Shown: positions 11,904 through 20,987 of the stretch, piece by piece
Layout: every line of letters begins with the position of its first letter
How positions within the stretch are numbered: position 1 is the stretch's first letter
NCBI GenBank assembly: GCA_009746045.1
Contig: RPFO01000104.1
Location: forward strand, 5,173,895 to 5,237,894
Direction of reading: 5' to 3'
Source: Mesostigma viride
Taxonomy: Eukaryota > Streptophyta > Mesostigmatophyceae > Mesostigmatales > Mesostigmataceae
Length of the DNA stretch: 64,000 bases
Translations under genes and position numbers: made by a program
The notes under the pieces: generated by a model
What the model was told of the DNA's origin: nothing
Database searches by the model: none
What the model saw: the letters and a program-made list of their open reading frames with translations, nothing else

Positions 11904-11913
11904 AATAACCTCC

Positions 11914-12114
11914 ACCTGCGGACTTCTACCCTGGCTAGCACCGGAGTGCGCCCTGTATTAAGTGAGACAACATATTTGATGCACAGCAGGAAAAGGGGCG
12001 CAGAGACCCTCACGGCCACTTTCCTTCATGCCAGCTCACCATGCCACAGCACCAAGCCATGTGTGGCGTTTTGAACTTCCTGAATTCCGTGTAATGGACT
12101 CAGCCACCGCATTA
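11914..12114. other. Left flank of the provirus, ends in (TTAA)n
   Basis: Continuation of the repeat interrupted by 11126-11903, then sequence ending cagccaccgc followed by a TTAA run. The TTAA run is probably the remaining part of the 3' tail of the minus-strand retrotransposon whose body lies at 30576-30794 on the other side of the provirus. Confidence 0.45.
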
Positions 12115-12817
12115 ATTAATTAATTAAGTAGCTTCCATCATCATTCCGTCATCATTCCGTCATCGCGACTAGGAGAAGTGCACCACCCTTATGCTGGCAT
12201 CTGCCACCCCTATAGTGACCCTATAGTGACCGCGGCCTAGGATGGGTCTCACCCTAAGCCCTAAACCCTAAAACCCTAAACCACTTGCAAAAACATAAGT
12301 GCCCCTGCCACCACTGCTCACCAGGTTGTGAGATTTAGGCTGGCATCTGTCACCACCCCGGCAGTTGTGATGGTGTGTTGGGGGTGTGACAAGGATGGCG
12401 AAAAATTGCACGTACTTACTCTTATATAAAGAACGCCCAATTTTTCGCCACCCTGCCACCCCTTGGCGCGGGTCATAGGAGGTGTTTGTCAAGGTGTGAG
12501 AGTGATGGCGAAAAATTGCACGTACTTACTCTTACATAAAGAACGCCCAATTTTTCGCCACCCTGCCACCCCTTGGCGCGGGTATAGGAGGTGTTTGTCA
12601 AGGTGTGAGAGTGATGGCGAAAAATTGCACGTACTTACTCTTAAGAAAAGAACGCCCAATTTTTCGCCACCTTCCCCCACTGGCCGGCGCTGAGGTGGCG
12701 TGGGTTGTTGGATGTGGCGAAAAATTGCACGTACTTACTCTTAAGAAAAGACCGCCCAATTTTTCGCCATGTCCTCGCAGGGTGAGGGAGCCGGCGAGGG
12801 CCGCGCGGCGGGGTGTG
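12115..12817 (+). repeat. Left terminal inverted repeat of the PLV
   Basis: About 703 bp, the reverse complement of 29873-30575. Compared base by base, the arms show no substitutions and two one-base indels (left has an extra C in cttacataaag; right has an extra G in gcgcggggtata). The outer part carries telomere-like CCCTAAA variants (12252-12282). The inner part has four copies of a 55-bp palindromic module (12396-12450, 12506-12560, 12615-12669, 12715-12769). Identity breaks abruptly after ggggtgtg at 12817. Confidence 0.93.
12396..12769. promoter_or_regulatory. Four palindromic modules in the left TIR (candidate replication-origin or control elements)
   Basis: Each 55-bp module begins TGGCGAAAAATTG and ends CAATTTTTCGCCA, a 13-bp perfect inverted repeat around a conserved non-palindromic core (cacgtacttactctta, then aaagaNcgcc). 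Start-to-start spacing is 110, 109 and 100 bp. The mirrored set lies in the right TIR. Regular spacing and near-perfect conservation fit iterons bound by the virus's own origin-binding-type helicase, or telomere-like processing sites. That role is inference. Confidence 0.6.
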
Positions 12818-13087
12818 CAGAGTGTTAGGGTTTATTAATCTGGAAACTCAGACGACCTATGCAAGAATCCCACACGACCTGTGTCGATGCATAAGAGGTT
12901 TACTCTGGATTTTTAACCTGCAGTTAGAACTGCAATTCGAGACGAAATGAAAATTGTTTTCAGCATATATTGACGCGTTTTATACTGCATAAACGAATTC
13001 ATTAAAATATATATCACGTTTACATTCGTTATCAGCTCAACAAGAGCGAAATGGCAAGCTCGTTGCCGTCGTCAACAAGACGACACT
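12818..13087. other. AT-rich gap between TIR and first viral gene
   Basis: No open frame with coding character. AT-rich with ttttat/aaaatata runs. It probably holds the 3' ends and terminators of the leftward transcription unit. Confidence 0.3.
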
Positions 13088-13660
13088 CTACTCCTTGTCC
13101 TTGGAGTTCCAGTCTGGCTCTTCACAACGTTCGAGCCGGTCTTCTCTTGTAGACATGGCCGTGGGAGCTTGACGCTCCTCGCGGCTCCTCTTCCTGCCAT
13201 TGGAAGTGGCGGTCTTTGCGTCCTCGAAACCCTTCTTTACCTCCTCCCATGCCCTGTAGAGCGCAATGGGGGAAATGCCTGGCTGGCGCTTGGACTTGGA
13301 GAAGCCATTGAGGAAATCGTCAACCATCTTAACGCACCCGTCGGCTTGGTCGAGGCGAATCCACTCGCAGCGGTCCTCGACCTTCCTCGGCTTTGCCGCA
13401 TTCTTCTCGTAGACCCACTCGACGCAAATTTTTGGCGTCTTGCGGTCGACATCGTCATATCCGGCGTCGTGAATCTTGAAGACCTCGCAGGTAGGTCCGG
13501 TGCCTCCAACAGCACCTTCGTTTCCGGAAAGAAGGGAGACCTTGTGCGTCAGGTGTGCGAGCTGGTCAGATATCTTTGTCTGGCCGTCCTCGAGACCATC
13601 GAGGATTTTTCCAAGCATTGCCAGCGCTTTCTCGCAAGGCCCTGCGTTTCGGGAAGCCAT
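13088..13660 (-). CDS. PLV hypothetical protein, 190 aa
   Basis: An intact minus-strand frame from an ATG at 13660. The N-terminal third (residues about 5-45) is heptad-like (ALAMLGKILDGLEDG then KISDQLAHLTHKVSLL) and may form a coiled coil. The middle holds charged, tryptophan-containing segments (ICVEWVYEKN, DRCEWIRLDQ). The C-terminus is very hydrophilic (NGRKRSREERQ). No family is recognised. It is the last gene of the leftward virion cluster, next to the TIR. Confidence 0.6.
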   Translation of the reverse strand: MASRNAGPCEKALAMLGKILDGLEDGQTKISDQLAHLTHKVSLLSGNEGAVGGTGPTCEVFKIHDAGYDDVDRKTPKICVEWVYEKNAAKPRKVEDRCEWIRLDQADGCVKMVDDFLNGFSKSKRQPGISPIALYRAWEEVKKGFEDAKTATSNGRKRSREERQAPTAMSTREDRLERCEEPDWNSKDKE

Positions 13661-13809
13661 GGCTACCGGCAGAGAGCTTGCAACGTGAGATGCGTGACTT
13701 GCACGTGATTTTGCCTATTTGTGCACAATGTGCCAAGGTCCGTTACGTCTGCTGGCACGGCCTGGACAGGACGCGAAGGTGGCTGGACTTGTACAAGTGT
13801 CGAACTTGG

Positions 13810-14480
13810 CTAAATTTCGGAGCGATGCAAGTCTAAGGTGGCCTCTACCACGTGGCGAGTTCTGGGACGTGAATTTAGGTAAAAAGACTCGTAAGCGTGC
13901 GAGTAATCAACTGGGTCACTTGTCAAGCGCCTGAACGAAGATTCTAGAGTGTCCACGAGAGTGAATTTTCCGAAGCAACCACCCATATATGATGCGCAGA
14001 AATTACTTGCCATGACAATTGCACTTATTGAACCCGCGAATCTTTTCAAAACGTAGGATGCACAAAAAACCGTCCGTCTGCAACGGGGGAATTGAGTCTC
14101 GTTTACGTCAAGTCTGTCAATGTACGACGCTCCTACCGTAATATGTCCTCCGTTTCTAAACAGGTGTGGGTTCTTTAGGTTAAAAAACGCGTGTTCGTTG
14201 ATCATGGCGTAAGAAAAGATGTCCCCGTCTGATCCACCCATGACAGTCTCTGTGCATAAAACAATGCAATCCTGTTGGTTATGCTCACCACCGGAGAAAC
14301 TCGGGAAACAAGCCCGACAATATGGTCCTCATCAAAAGGTACTGCGTCAACGTAGGCATAATGCACACCACCACGCCATGTACTGTCAATGATGGGCGCC
14401 CTCGGGTCTGGTTTGATTCTAAATTGACGTAACCCGGTGGTGGAGTCAATCATGTTTTCAGAGGCATTGGAATCTAGCAC
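13810..14480 (-). pseudogene. PLV hypothetical protein (about 223 codons), one frameshift
   Basis: Two overlapping minus-strand frames (14480-14202 and the frame ending at 13810) make one gene if a single base is gained or lost near 14300. Just downstream of that point the second frame reads smoothly (CIVLCTETVMGGSDGDIFSY). No conserved domain is recognised. It lies between the fibre-like gene and the 190-aa protein, so a virion role is possible. The lesion type matches the other single-base indels in this provirus. Confidence 0.5.
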
Positions 14481-14523
14481 TATTTGGTAATAGGTGGGTA
14501 TTCCATTGCTTTATTACATCTTA

Positions 14524-16218
14524 TTAGAGATAATAGTTGATCCACAGCTGCTGGATGGCGGCGGGAGTGCCCCACTTGGCAACAAGATACCCGCGGATCC
14601 GTTCAAGTTCCGCTGACGTCTTGGCGGTGTTGTAGATAAGGATCTCGCCAATCCACCCATCAAAAGCACGACTCGCGTTGGACGCGTCTCCTCCAATAGC
14701 GAGATTTCCCGAACCAGTTGTAGGGTCCGATCCCACTCTGTCATAGCCAGCTCGTCCGTCGAAGCGGGTGAAAAGGCGTTTGTACTGCTGTTGCATGAAA
14801 GCGCCAGACGTGTGCCTTGTTGTCAAAGAACTGAGCCCTGGTGCTCACGGTTTCGCGCACACTGTTTGGAGTAAAGAGGAGAACGGTCTGTACCTCTGAC
14901 TGATAAGACATGAGATAACAAGCCGTTCGACGATCCAAGCATATATCCTCGGATACCCGTAAACTCCCCTGGATACGTTGCAGTCGTTAGCTGTTTGGCG
15001 ACTAAAAAACACTCGCACTTACCCCGACATTCCAGAAATTGTTCACGGACTCCAACAAGCCAGACCGCGAGTTAATAAACGGAGGGACCGTTTCGAGTTC
15101 AGCTCCGCCGTATCCAGTGTCGGGCACTTGGCGGAAGTTGCCTGCGTCACGTGGTACCCGTTCGGCCCTTGTCGTTCACGCGCATCACGTTCCCGCCCGC
15201 CGTGTTTTGCTGGGTTGTGCCCGACGTGTTGCTGAACACCGTGGCGCTGTCGGACGGATCGTACCACGCGAACAGCGCGGGGTCCGTTGCCGGGTTGTAA
15301 TTGTACGTGAACGACAACGCGTTCGATGCTGTGTTTCCTAGCCCTGACGTTGCGCTCGTCACGGTGCCCGCGCCCATGCTTACCGTCGTCACGAAGTCCG
15401 ACATGGTAGGGGTCACATCGAACGTGTACGTGGCGCCACTTCCCAGCAAGTTGGACGCGGTTCCGTTGGTTACGGCGATGTCGCCCAACGCGAACCCGGC
15501 GACCGACGTGCTAAAAGTGGCCGTGACTGGGTAAACGGCACCCGTCGGGTTCCGGACGCAAGAGTCACCGACGGATTTGCCGAGTACGTGAACGACAGTG
15601 TGTTAGATGCCGCGTTGGCGTTCCCTGTCGATGCGTCCACAACAGTGCCCGCGCCCACGCTGACGTTCGTTGAAGAATTGGCGATGGTTGGCGTCACTTG
15701 GAAGGCGTACGACGCCCCACTTCCGGTCAGGTTGGCGGCGGTCCCGTTGGTCACGGTGATATCGCCCAACGCGAACCCCGTCACCGACCTGCTGAACGTG
15801 GCTGTCACGTCCACGGGTGATGAGGATGGCGTCAAGCCCGCGGTCGTCGCGAGGGTTACCGTTGGAGGTGGCGAATACGTGAAGACTAACGGAGTTGCTG
15901 CGGTGTTGCCGGTTCCTAGCACGCTGCTTGCTGCGTTCCTCCAACAGTGACTGTTGTCAGTGAATAAGCTACAGCTGGAGTCACAGAGAATGTGTAAGAG
16001 GCGCCGCTACCCGTTAAACCAGATGCAGTACCATTTATGACAACGATATCACCCAAGGTGAACCCGGTGACTGTTTCGCTGAATGCTGCTGTCATTGTAA
16101 TCGGTACCGCGCTAGGATACAGTCCGTGTGTAGTTGTTAACGTGATTGACGGCGCTGTCCTTGCCGTTTTGCGCTTCTTGCGAATCAAAGCAGGACAAAT
16201 ACCATAATCAAACGACAT
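14524..16218 (-). pseudogene. PLV fibre/adhesin-like protein: Ig-like repeats plus LamG-like domain, several frameshifts
   Basis: Starts at ATG 16218. After a short basic N-terminus come three copies of a bacterial-Ig-like (Big_12-type) repeat, each with a pattern like TFSRSVTGFALGDITVTNGT. A concanavalin/LamG-like region follows, opening with LFAWYDPSDSATVF and closing with FDGWIGEILIYNTAKTSAEL and a stop at 14524. About 565 codons if read through. At least four single-base frame changes (near 15920, 15480, 15170 and 15000-14930) break the frame. Such repeat-plus-lectin proteins are usual for virion spikes that bind the host surface. The role is inferred. Confidence 0.65.
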
Positions 16219-16244
16219 GGAGCTAATATAATATCATCGTCACA

Positions 16245-16415
16245 TTATTTTTTAGAGTTTGGTAGCGGATACTTGAAGGTGGGGAGAAGGGGCAATGCTC
16301 GTCTAGCTGGCATTGTCATGGACAGACCAGAATCTGCCATTTCAGGAATGTCAAAAATCAACTTCAACCTGTTAAACGGATTAGCTGTGATGCTAGGGTC
16401 TCGAAAGTAGTCCAT
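16245..16415 (-). CDS. PLV small protein, 56 aa
   Basis: A short intact minus-strand frame from ATG 16415 to TAA at 16245-16247. It begins MDYFRDPSITANPFNRL and is rich in Pro and Met (MTMPARRALPLLP). It sits between the fibre-like gene and the major capsid gene with 9 bp between it and the capsid stop, and is preceded by an AT-rich tatata tract. No family is recognised, but position and clean reading favour a real gene. Confidence 0.5.
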   Translation of the reverse strand: MDYFRDPSITANPFNRLKLIFDIPEMADSGLSMTMPARRALPLLPTFKYPLPNSKK

Positions 16416-16424
16416 CGTTTGTCA

Positions 16425-17749
16425 TTACACACGTATATATTTTTTAGAGGTACACGGCTGCCTGCCTGCCTGCAGCGATGTCCATCTTTGATTCGCATCC
16501 GTGAAGATGTAGGAAATGCAGTCCGTTGCTCCCTTCTCGACTCGCAGCGTGACCACCGATGCCGTGCCACGAAGGTCAAGGCCGCTCATGTACTCTGGAC
16601 CGGCACACGGCATATTAAGGTGACACGCCATCGTGAAGTTGTTGTTTAGCCACGTGGTAGGAGTCATGCCCTCACGGACACAGGACAAAACATTCCCTTG
16701 GTCACCGAACGCAGACAACAGATTGATCCACGCCTCCGTTGCGTTCGTACGGTATCCAGGCGCCAGGTTGGATCCGTTGATGTCGTATTGGTAGGAAGTC
16801 ATACCATCCGCGATGTGATTGAACATCGTATTGCCAGATGCGTTGGTCACGTCCGCGCCGGCAGCAACCTGAATCGCCAGGAGTTTGCTGGCGGACGCGG
16901 AAGACAGCGACGCCTTGATGGCATAGGGAGTGCGAGTCCCGAGCGACTGTTTGGTGACTGCCACGTCCGCCACTTGAAGGAGAGAGTTCCACCCTCGGCA
17001 AGCCTGGACGAGAAAATCTGGCCCACGATATCTTCTTGGAACCTGTACGTGTCGATGCTAAAGTGGATGTTGCTCAGTTCGAAACCAACCCCCGTTCCTG
17101 CGTCAACGGCCACGATGCCACCAGCTGCAGCTGCTTGCGCCACGCTAGGAAGCATCACCCCTCCGTCCATGAGTGTGATTCGGATCTCGATGGGGGGGAA
17201 GAGACTCAGATCCACGATCCGAGGCTCGCCACTCAGGAATCCCAAAAAGTGGTCAATGACGCCGTCCACTGCGGTGTTTGCCTTCACGTTGTTTGTGAGA
17301 GCGCCAGCCGCATCAGCAATGACGATGTTGTTATTCTTCGACCAACCAGCGGGAGCCTGCGCGAGATTGTACTCGACACCGCCGTGCACCGAGAGCAGCG
17401 TATGGAACAGCTGGGAGTAGTCGTTGATGCTGTCGACGGTCTGACCTCCTGCCAGTACCTCGAGGCGCCTGATGATGGAGGACGTGTACGCGGGGAACTT
17501 TGCGAACCCCGCCGTGGTCGTGGGGGTCCCCGTGAAAAACATTGCGAAGGAGTGCAAGTCCACGAACCCGGACGTGGGGAGGCGGACCGCGACCACAGAC
17601 CCTTGTTTGATGCCGTCGCTTGCTGAGAGGGTGCTGAGATGGACTCGTTGAGTCGTGTGCTGACCCAGCGCCTTCACGAGGTATTGCATGGACTTGGGGA
17701 TAGCGCGCGAGTACCAGGAATTGTCCGAAGCCATAGATTGTGTATACAT
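16425..17749 (-). pseudogene. PLV major capsid protein (double jelly-roll type), one frameshift
   Basis: Reads from the minus strand near 17749 (MASDNSWYSRAIPK begins shortly after). The N-terminal half carries the typical PLV/virophage capsid pattern: GFVDLHSFAMFFTGTP, then SIIRRLEVLAGGQTVDSIND and YSQLFHTLL. The frame breaks near 16980 (TLSFK then VADVAVTKQSL in the next frame) by loss of one base. The second half continues to a stop at 16425, for about 440 codons in all, the usual size for PLV capsid proteins. The (GCAG)n stretch near 16455-16472 may hide another slip close to the C-terminus. Forms the icosahedral shell. Confidence 0.8.
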
Positions 17750-17764
17750 TCGAATGAGATATTT

Positions 17765-18121
17765 TTACTGAAGAAGCTGGCCGAGTATGGGATTTTTTAC
17801 CTTCGCTCCATCAACCCGTCTTTCGAGGTTGGACAAGGCGCTCAGACCAGTGTTTGCGACCGAGTACGCTTTCCCGAGCAGCGTACTCTTCGCGATCATG
17901 TTGGATGGGATGTGTCCGAGCGCGGAATCGACAATGCCCGCCGCCTGTTTGGCAGCCCGCGCCCCGTCGCCAATTTTTGAGATGACTTCGCCAGCGACGT
18001 GCCCGGCTTTCTTGACAGCTGACACGATGGCCGCCCCGTCGCCGACCCTCTTGATAGCGTTGCCGGCAAACTCTCCCACGCGTCTAGCCACGTTTCCGAT
18101 TGCTCCAAAATTAACTTTCAT
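17765..18121 (-). CDS. PLV small basic amphipathic virion-like protein, 118 aa
   Basis: ATG at 18121 is chosen because it overlaps the stop of the upstream minor capsid gene by 11 bp and begins MKVNFGAIGNVARRVGEF. The protein is made of Ala/Gly-rich amphipathic helices with Lys and Arg (HVAGEVISKIGDGARAAKQA). Such short amphipathic proteins next to capsid genes resemble membrane-active or internal virion proteins of other DNA viruses. This is a compositional analogy only. It lies 15 bp upstream of the capsid gene. Confidence 0.55.
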   Translation of the reverse strand: MKVNFGAIGNVARRVGEFAGNAIKRVGDGAAIVSAVKKAGHVAGEVISKIGDGARAAKQAAGIVDSALGHIPSNMIAKSTLLGKAYSVANTGLSALSNLERRVDGAKVKNPILGQLLQ

Positions 18122-18974
18122 CGTCCTCGATAGTACTAGATGGCTGAGAAATAAATCTGGTTTGTGGCTGGACGGTCCTGTCAAGGGCCATATACTTCAA
18201 AACGCTCCCGATCTTCCTCGCCTCTATTCCCATCGCCTTCTGAGGGCTTATGCGGAAGGAGAGCTGAAGAGCCCAATCCGAGTAGACAGTTATAGGAGCG
18301 TCGTCCTCGTCGAGCAGTCGGATCGTGATGTTGCTGGGAGAGTCCTTGAGATGCTGCCACAAAGGGGTCGCTGCCTGCCAAACAATGGGTTCTAAGAACT
18401 GCGACATGTTGGGACAGACGGCCAAAAGGCCTCCATATCCCGTGCCTGTCGACGATGATATCACGTTTCCTCGAACGATGTCGCTGTATACATACACCAT
18501 TCTCAGTCTCCCATTCGTTGCTGGCCGGTTGCTAGCGAGGACACCTGTGAAAGGATATGATCCTTCCATGAGCCCCAACACCCGGCCCGTGGGCTCATCC
18601 ACCGCGACAGAGAACTCGGTGGCATTTGTCACGGTAAAAAGACTAGTCGCCCTGTTGTACGTGACCGAGAACCCAGGATCTACCGCCTTCAAAGCTTCCT
18701 CTATGTTTTTTCGGTTTTCGATAGTCGTGTACGAGCCGAGCGGCAAGGTCACCTTCGTAGGGGACTCGCTGCCAGACAAACGGACAGTGAAGTATCGGTT
18801 TCCTTCGCTGATGTGAGTCTGTTCAAACGGGATGGTCATGAGGGTAAGCCCGACGTCGTGATAATCGTCAAGGAGCCCCGCCGGGATGTCCCATACCGGA
18901 TCCACTAGCGTCCCGCGAGTTCGGTTCTCCGTGCGAAGAGTGAGTGTCAGCGTTTCCTGGATGAACTCCTTCAT
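18111..18974 (-). CDS. PLV minor capsid (penton-like) protein, 287 aa
   Basis: An intact frame. ATG 18974 (MKEFIQETLTLTL) is preferred over the upstream in-frame start, which would run deep into the neighbouring gene. A beta-rich protein with RMVYVYSDIVRGNV followed by LLAVCPN, then NITIRLLDEDDAPITVYSDW and LQLSFR near the C-terminus. The YvYsDiv...LL...l.d..g.pv.f...w.l.L.fR layout is typical of PLV/Polinton/virophage minor capsid or penton proteins. The stop overlaps the next gene's start by 11 bp. Assignment by pattern and by its place in the virion cluster. Confidence 0.6.
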   Translation of the reverse strand: MKEFIQETLTLTLRTENRTRGTLVDPVWDIPAGLLDDYHDVGLTLMTIPFEQTHISEGNRYFTVRLSGSESPTKVTLPLGSYTTIENRKNIEEALKAVDPGFSVTYNRATSLFTVTNATEFSVAVDEPTGRVLGLMEGSYPFTGVLASNRPATNGRLRMVYVYSDIVRGNVISSSTGTGYGGLLAVCPNMSQFLEPIVWQAATPLWQHLKDSPSNITIRLLDEDDAPITVYSDWALQLSFRISPQKAMGIEARKIGSVLKYMALDRTVQPQTRFISQPSSTIEDDES

Positions 18975-19212
18975 CGGCCACTTCTTCTGACAATAGCTCA
19001 GAAGTAATTTCGTTTGTCCCAAAAACCTTGACGACGCCTTCCTCAATTTTCGCCGATGCCCTTTTCATGGCGCGCCTTGTCTTCCCTGTGAGTGGCTTCT
19101 TCTTACAGTAGAGCATGGCTGCCTCAATGAACTCTCGTGGGACATTTGGATGGAGGGTCATCCATTGAGAGATCTCGAGCATCTCGGCGTCAGTGAACAG
19201 CGGGCTGCTCAT
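18868..19212 (-). CDS. PLV hypothetical protein, up to 114 aa
   Basis: Minus-strand frame from ATG 19212. Residues 1-55 look like a helical protein (DAEMLEISQWMTLHPNVPRE, then KTRRAMKRASAKIEEG). The last ~35 residues overlap the start of the minor capsid gene by 107 bp and read as low-complexity, so the true end may be earlier if a base is missing. Only 2 bp separate its start from the stop of the zinc-finger gene upstream. Function unknown. Confidence 0.45.
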   Translation of the reverse strand: MSSPLFTDAEMLEISQWMTLHPNVPREFIEAAMLYCKKKPLTGKTRRAMKRASAKIEEGVVKVFGTNEITSELLSEEVADEGVHPGNADTHSSHGEPNSRDASGSGMGHPGGAP

Positions 19213-19214
19213 GT

Positions 19215-19718
19215 TTACTCTTCTGTGAGATTTTTTTCAGCGCCTTCTTTTGGAATTCCCACGACCGTGTTGTGGACCCTCCTGAGATGCAGCAGGAGGT
19301 TTTTTTCGTTTGCGAACGTGCTCTTACACCCGGGTTGTGGGCATTTCCACCTCGCGCCTCCCACCTGGACTCGTTTCCCGACAGGTACACCCGCAGGCTC
19401 CGGGGGTGCCGCCACTGCTTCATCGACGACAACAGGTTCGGGAGCCGGCGCGACAGGGGCCGGTTGGGCATACGCGGACAACGGGGGGTACGCGACCGGT
19501 CTAGAGTTCGCCATCACTGACGCCATGAGAAGGGCATCCTTGAACCCTCGCGCCTCTGCGACCTTCCCTTTGTTCACCGCTCTTCGGACCGGCGCGCTGT
19601 GGATGACAATGGTGTTGGTCGATGAAGCGGTCACCTGCGACTGGGGTGCGACCTTACGCTTCGGTTTTCCCCTTTTACTTGAAGGACGGCGCCGTGCTGA
19701 TTTCTGACGCCTTGCCAT
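19215..19718 (-). CDS. PLV basic protein with C2H2 zinc finger, 167 aa
   Basis: ATG 19718. The N-terminus is strongly basic (ARRQKSARRRPSSKRGKPKR). A Pro/Ala-rich linker spans about residues 75-110. A single C2H2 finger follows: C-x4-C-x12-H-x4-H (KCPQPGCKSTFANEK then LLLHLRRVH). The combination suggests a DNA-binding virion core or regulatory protein. Which of the two cannot be told. Confidence 0.65.
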   Translation of the reverse strand: MARRQKSARRRPSSKRGKPKRKVAPQSQVTASSTNTIVIHSAPVRRAVNKGKVAEARGFKDALLMASVMANSRPVAYPPLSAYAQPAPVAPAPEPVVVDEAVAAPPEPAGVPVGKRVQVGGARWKCPQPGCKSTFANEKNLLLHLRRVHNTVVGIPKEGAEKNLTEE

Positions 19719-19765
19719 TTCTGCATATAATCATAGATTTTTATAACGTCCAAGTGAGGGTCTTG

Positions 19766-20236
19766 TTAGTCGACACGGCCATTTTTCCAGCGCGCGACTT
19801 GCAAAACGCCGTAGAGAGCTATGTTTGTTGACGTGTCAGTGGTGATGCGAGGAATCCGCAATGCGATTTCAAACACCCCGTCATCCTCCTCGTATCCTGA
19901 AACAACATTCCAGTTGCTGCCAATTATAACGTTTACCGGCCAGACGGACAGGCCGCTAGCCGTTAAGCGATATGGGTTTGATATGTCGAGAATCGTTGGT
20001 GGGTTGTTATCAAATGTTAACCTGACAAGGATATTGGTCAACGCGGTCGGAAGAGTTAGTTCCGATTGTGTGGCCGGGTCGTGGAAAGACATCACGGCCA
20101 CAGGGGCGCCGTGCCAAAATTGCGGAAGCGGGTAGTCGTATATGGGCTGCCTCAGACCGACCAAAGAATCTGCTTCCAATATCGTGTGCGATATACGCCT
20201 AGTTTCTCGGACATCTTCATACAGGGCCACGTCCAT
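19766..20236 (-). CDS. PLV hypothetical protein, 156 aa
   Basis: An intact frame from ATG 20236 (MDVALYEDVRETRRISHTIL). It is beta-rich with NILVRLTFDNNPPTILDI and IALRIPRITTDTSTNIALYG. No family recognised. It lies in the leftward virion cluster and is probably structural. The spacing to the next gene upstream is 47 bp. Confidence 0.5.
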   Translation of the reverse strand: MDVALYEDVRETRRISHTILEADSLVGLRQPIYDYPLPQFWHGAPVAVMSFHDPATQSELTLPTALTNILVRLTFDNNPPTILDISNPYRLTASGLSVWPVNVIIGSNWNVVSGYEEDDGVFEIALRIPRITTDTSTNIALYGVLQVARWKNGRVD

Positions 20237-20283
20237 CCCGTGATTGCCGCCAATTGACGACAGGCTTGAACCATAATAGTAGC

Positions 20284-20987
20284 TTAGGCTAGAAGCAAAT
20301 AAAAGCGGGTCGGGCCAGATACTGTTGGATCTAATACCTGGAACGTCACGGTCGCCAAATGGATCATACCAGTAACTGGAGGATCAACCAGTGAAATATG
20401 ATCACAGGTTATGTCAACGTACGACGAGGATTTTGATATTGTCGTTGTAGAAAAACCGCCAGTCCACGCTTCTCCAACGACTACGCTGATAAGCAACGGA
20501 TCATTGCTCAACTTGGTGTTTGAAAATCCAAGTCTTACATAAAACTTCCTTACCGACTGACGAGCTGGTAGAATCCCATATATTTTGGCAGTATATTGGT
20601 TCATTTGCACGCCGTATTGAACATCGGGACACTTAACAACCGTGCGGATGACACTCTCATTCGTGAGTGTTAGCTCCTTAAACCAAGTATCCGCCACACC
20701 CGGTACGGGTTTTGTGACGCTATATTTGCCAAAAATGCTACAATTCCTCGACGAGGTGGACCTGTGACGCAGCTCCAACACGTCTCCGACGGCCGTGTAC
20801 GATCCGGAAGGATTGTTGGTTTTTAGGGAGTCGAACTCTATGTCTGTAGGTCATCTTGATTGGCCAGACATACGCGCCGTGGTACTCTCCGCTCAAGTGA
20901 AAATGGTCGGAGGGCATCGGAATGTACGGGTCAATAATGTCTGTAGGGTGGTTGTAAATATACCGGACGAGTTTGAGATTTTGTCAT
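20284..20987 (-). pseudogene. PLV hypothetical structural-like protein, two frameshifts
   Basis: Starts at ATG 20987, overlapping the previous gene's TGA as ATGA, which marks the start. The frame changes twice (near 20930 and 20835), then runs intact to 20284. The middle frame reads MPSDHFHLSGEYHGAYVWPI and the last reads KYSVTKPVPGVADTWFKELT. About 234 codons in total, beta-rich. No family recognised. Confidence 0.5.

Noticed and set aside
13169-13708. Plus-strand 179-codon frame opposite the viral 190-aa gene
   Set aside because: Antisense shadow. The minus-strand frame fits the leftward gene order and has the better composition.
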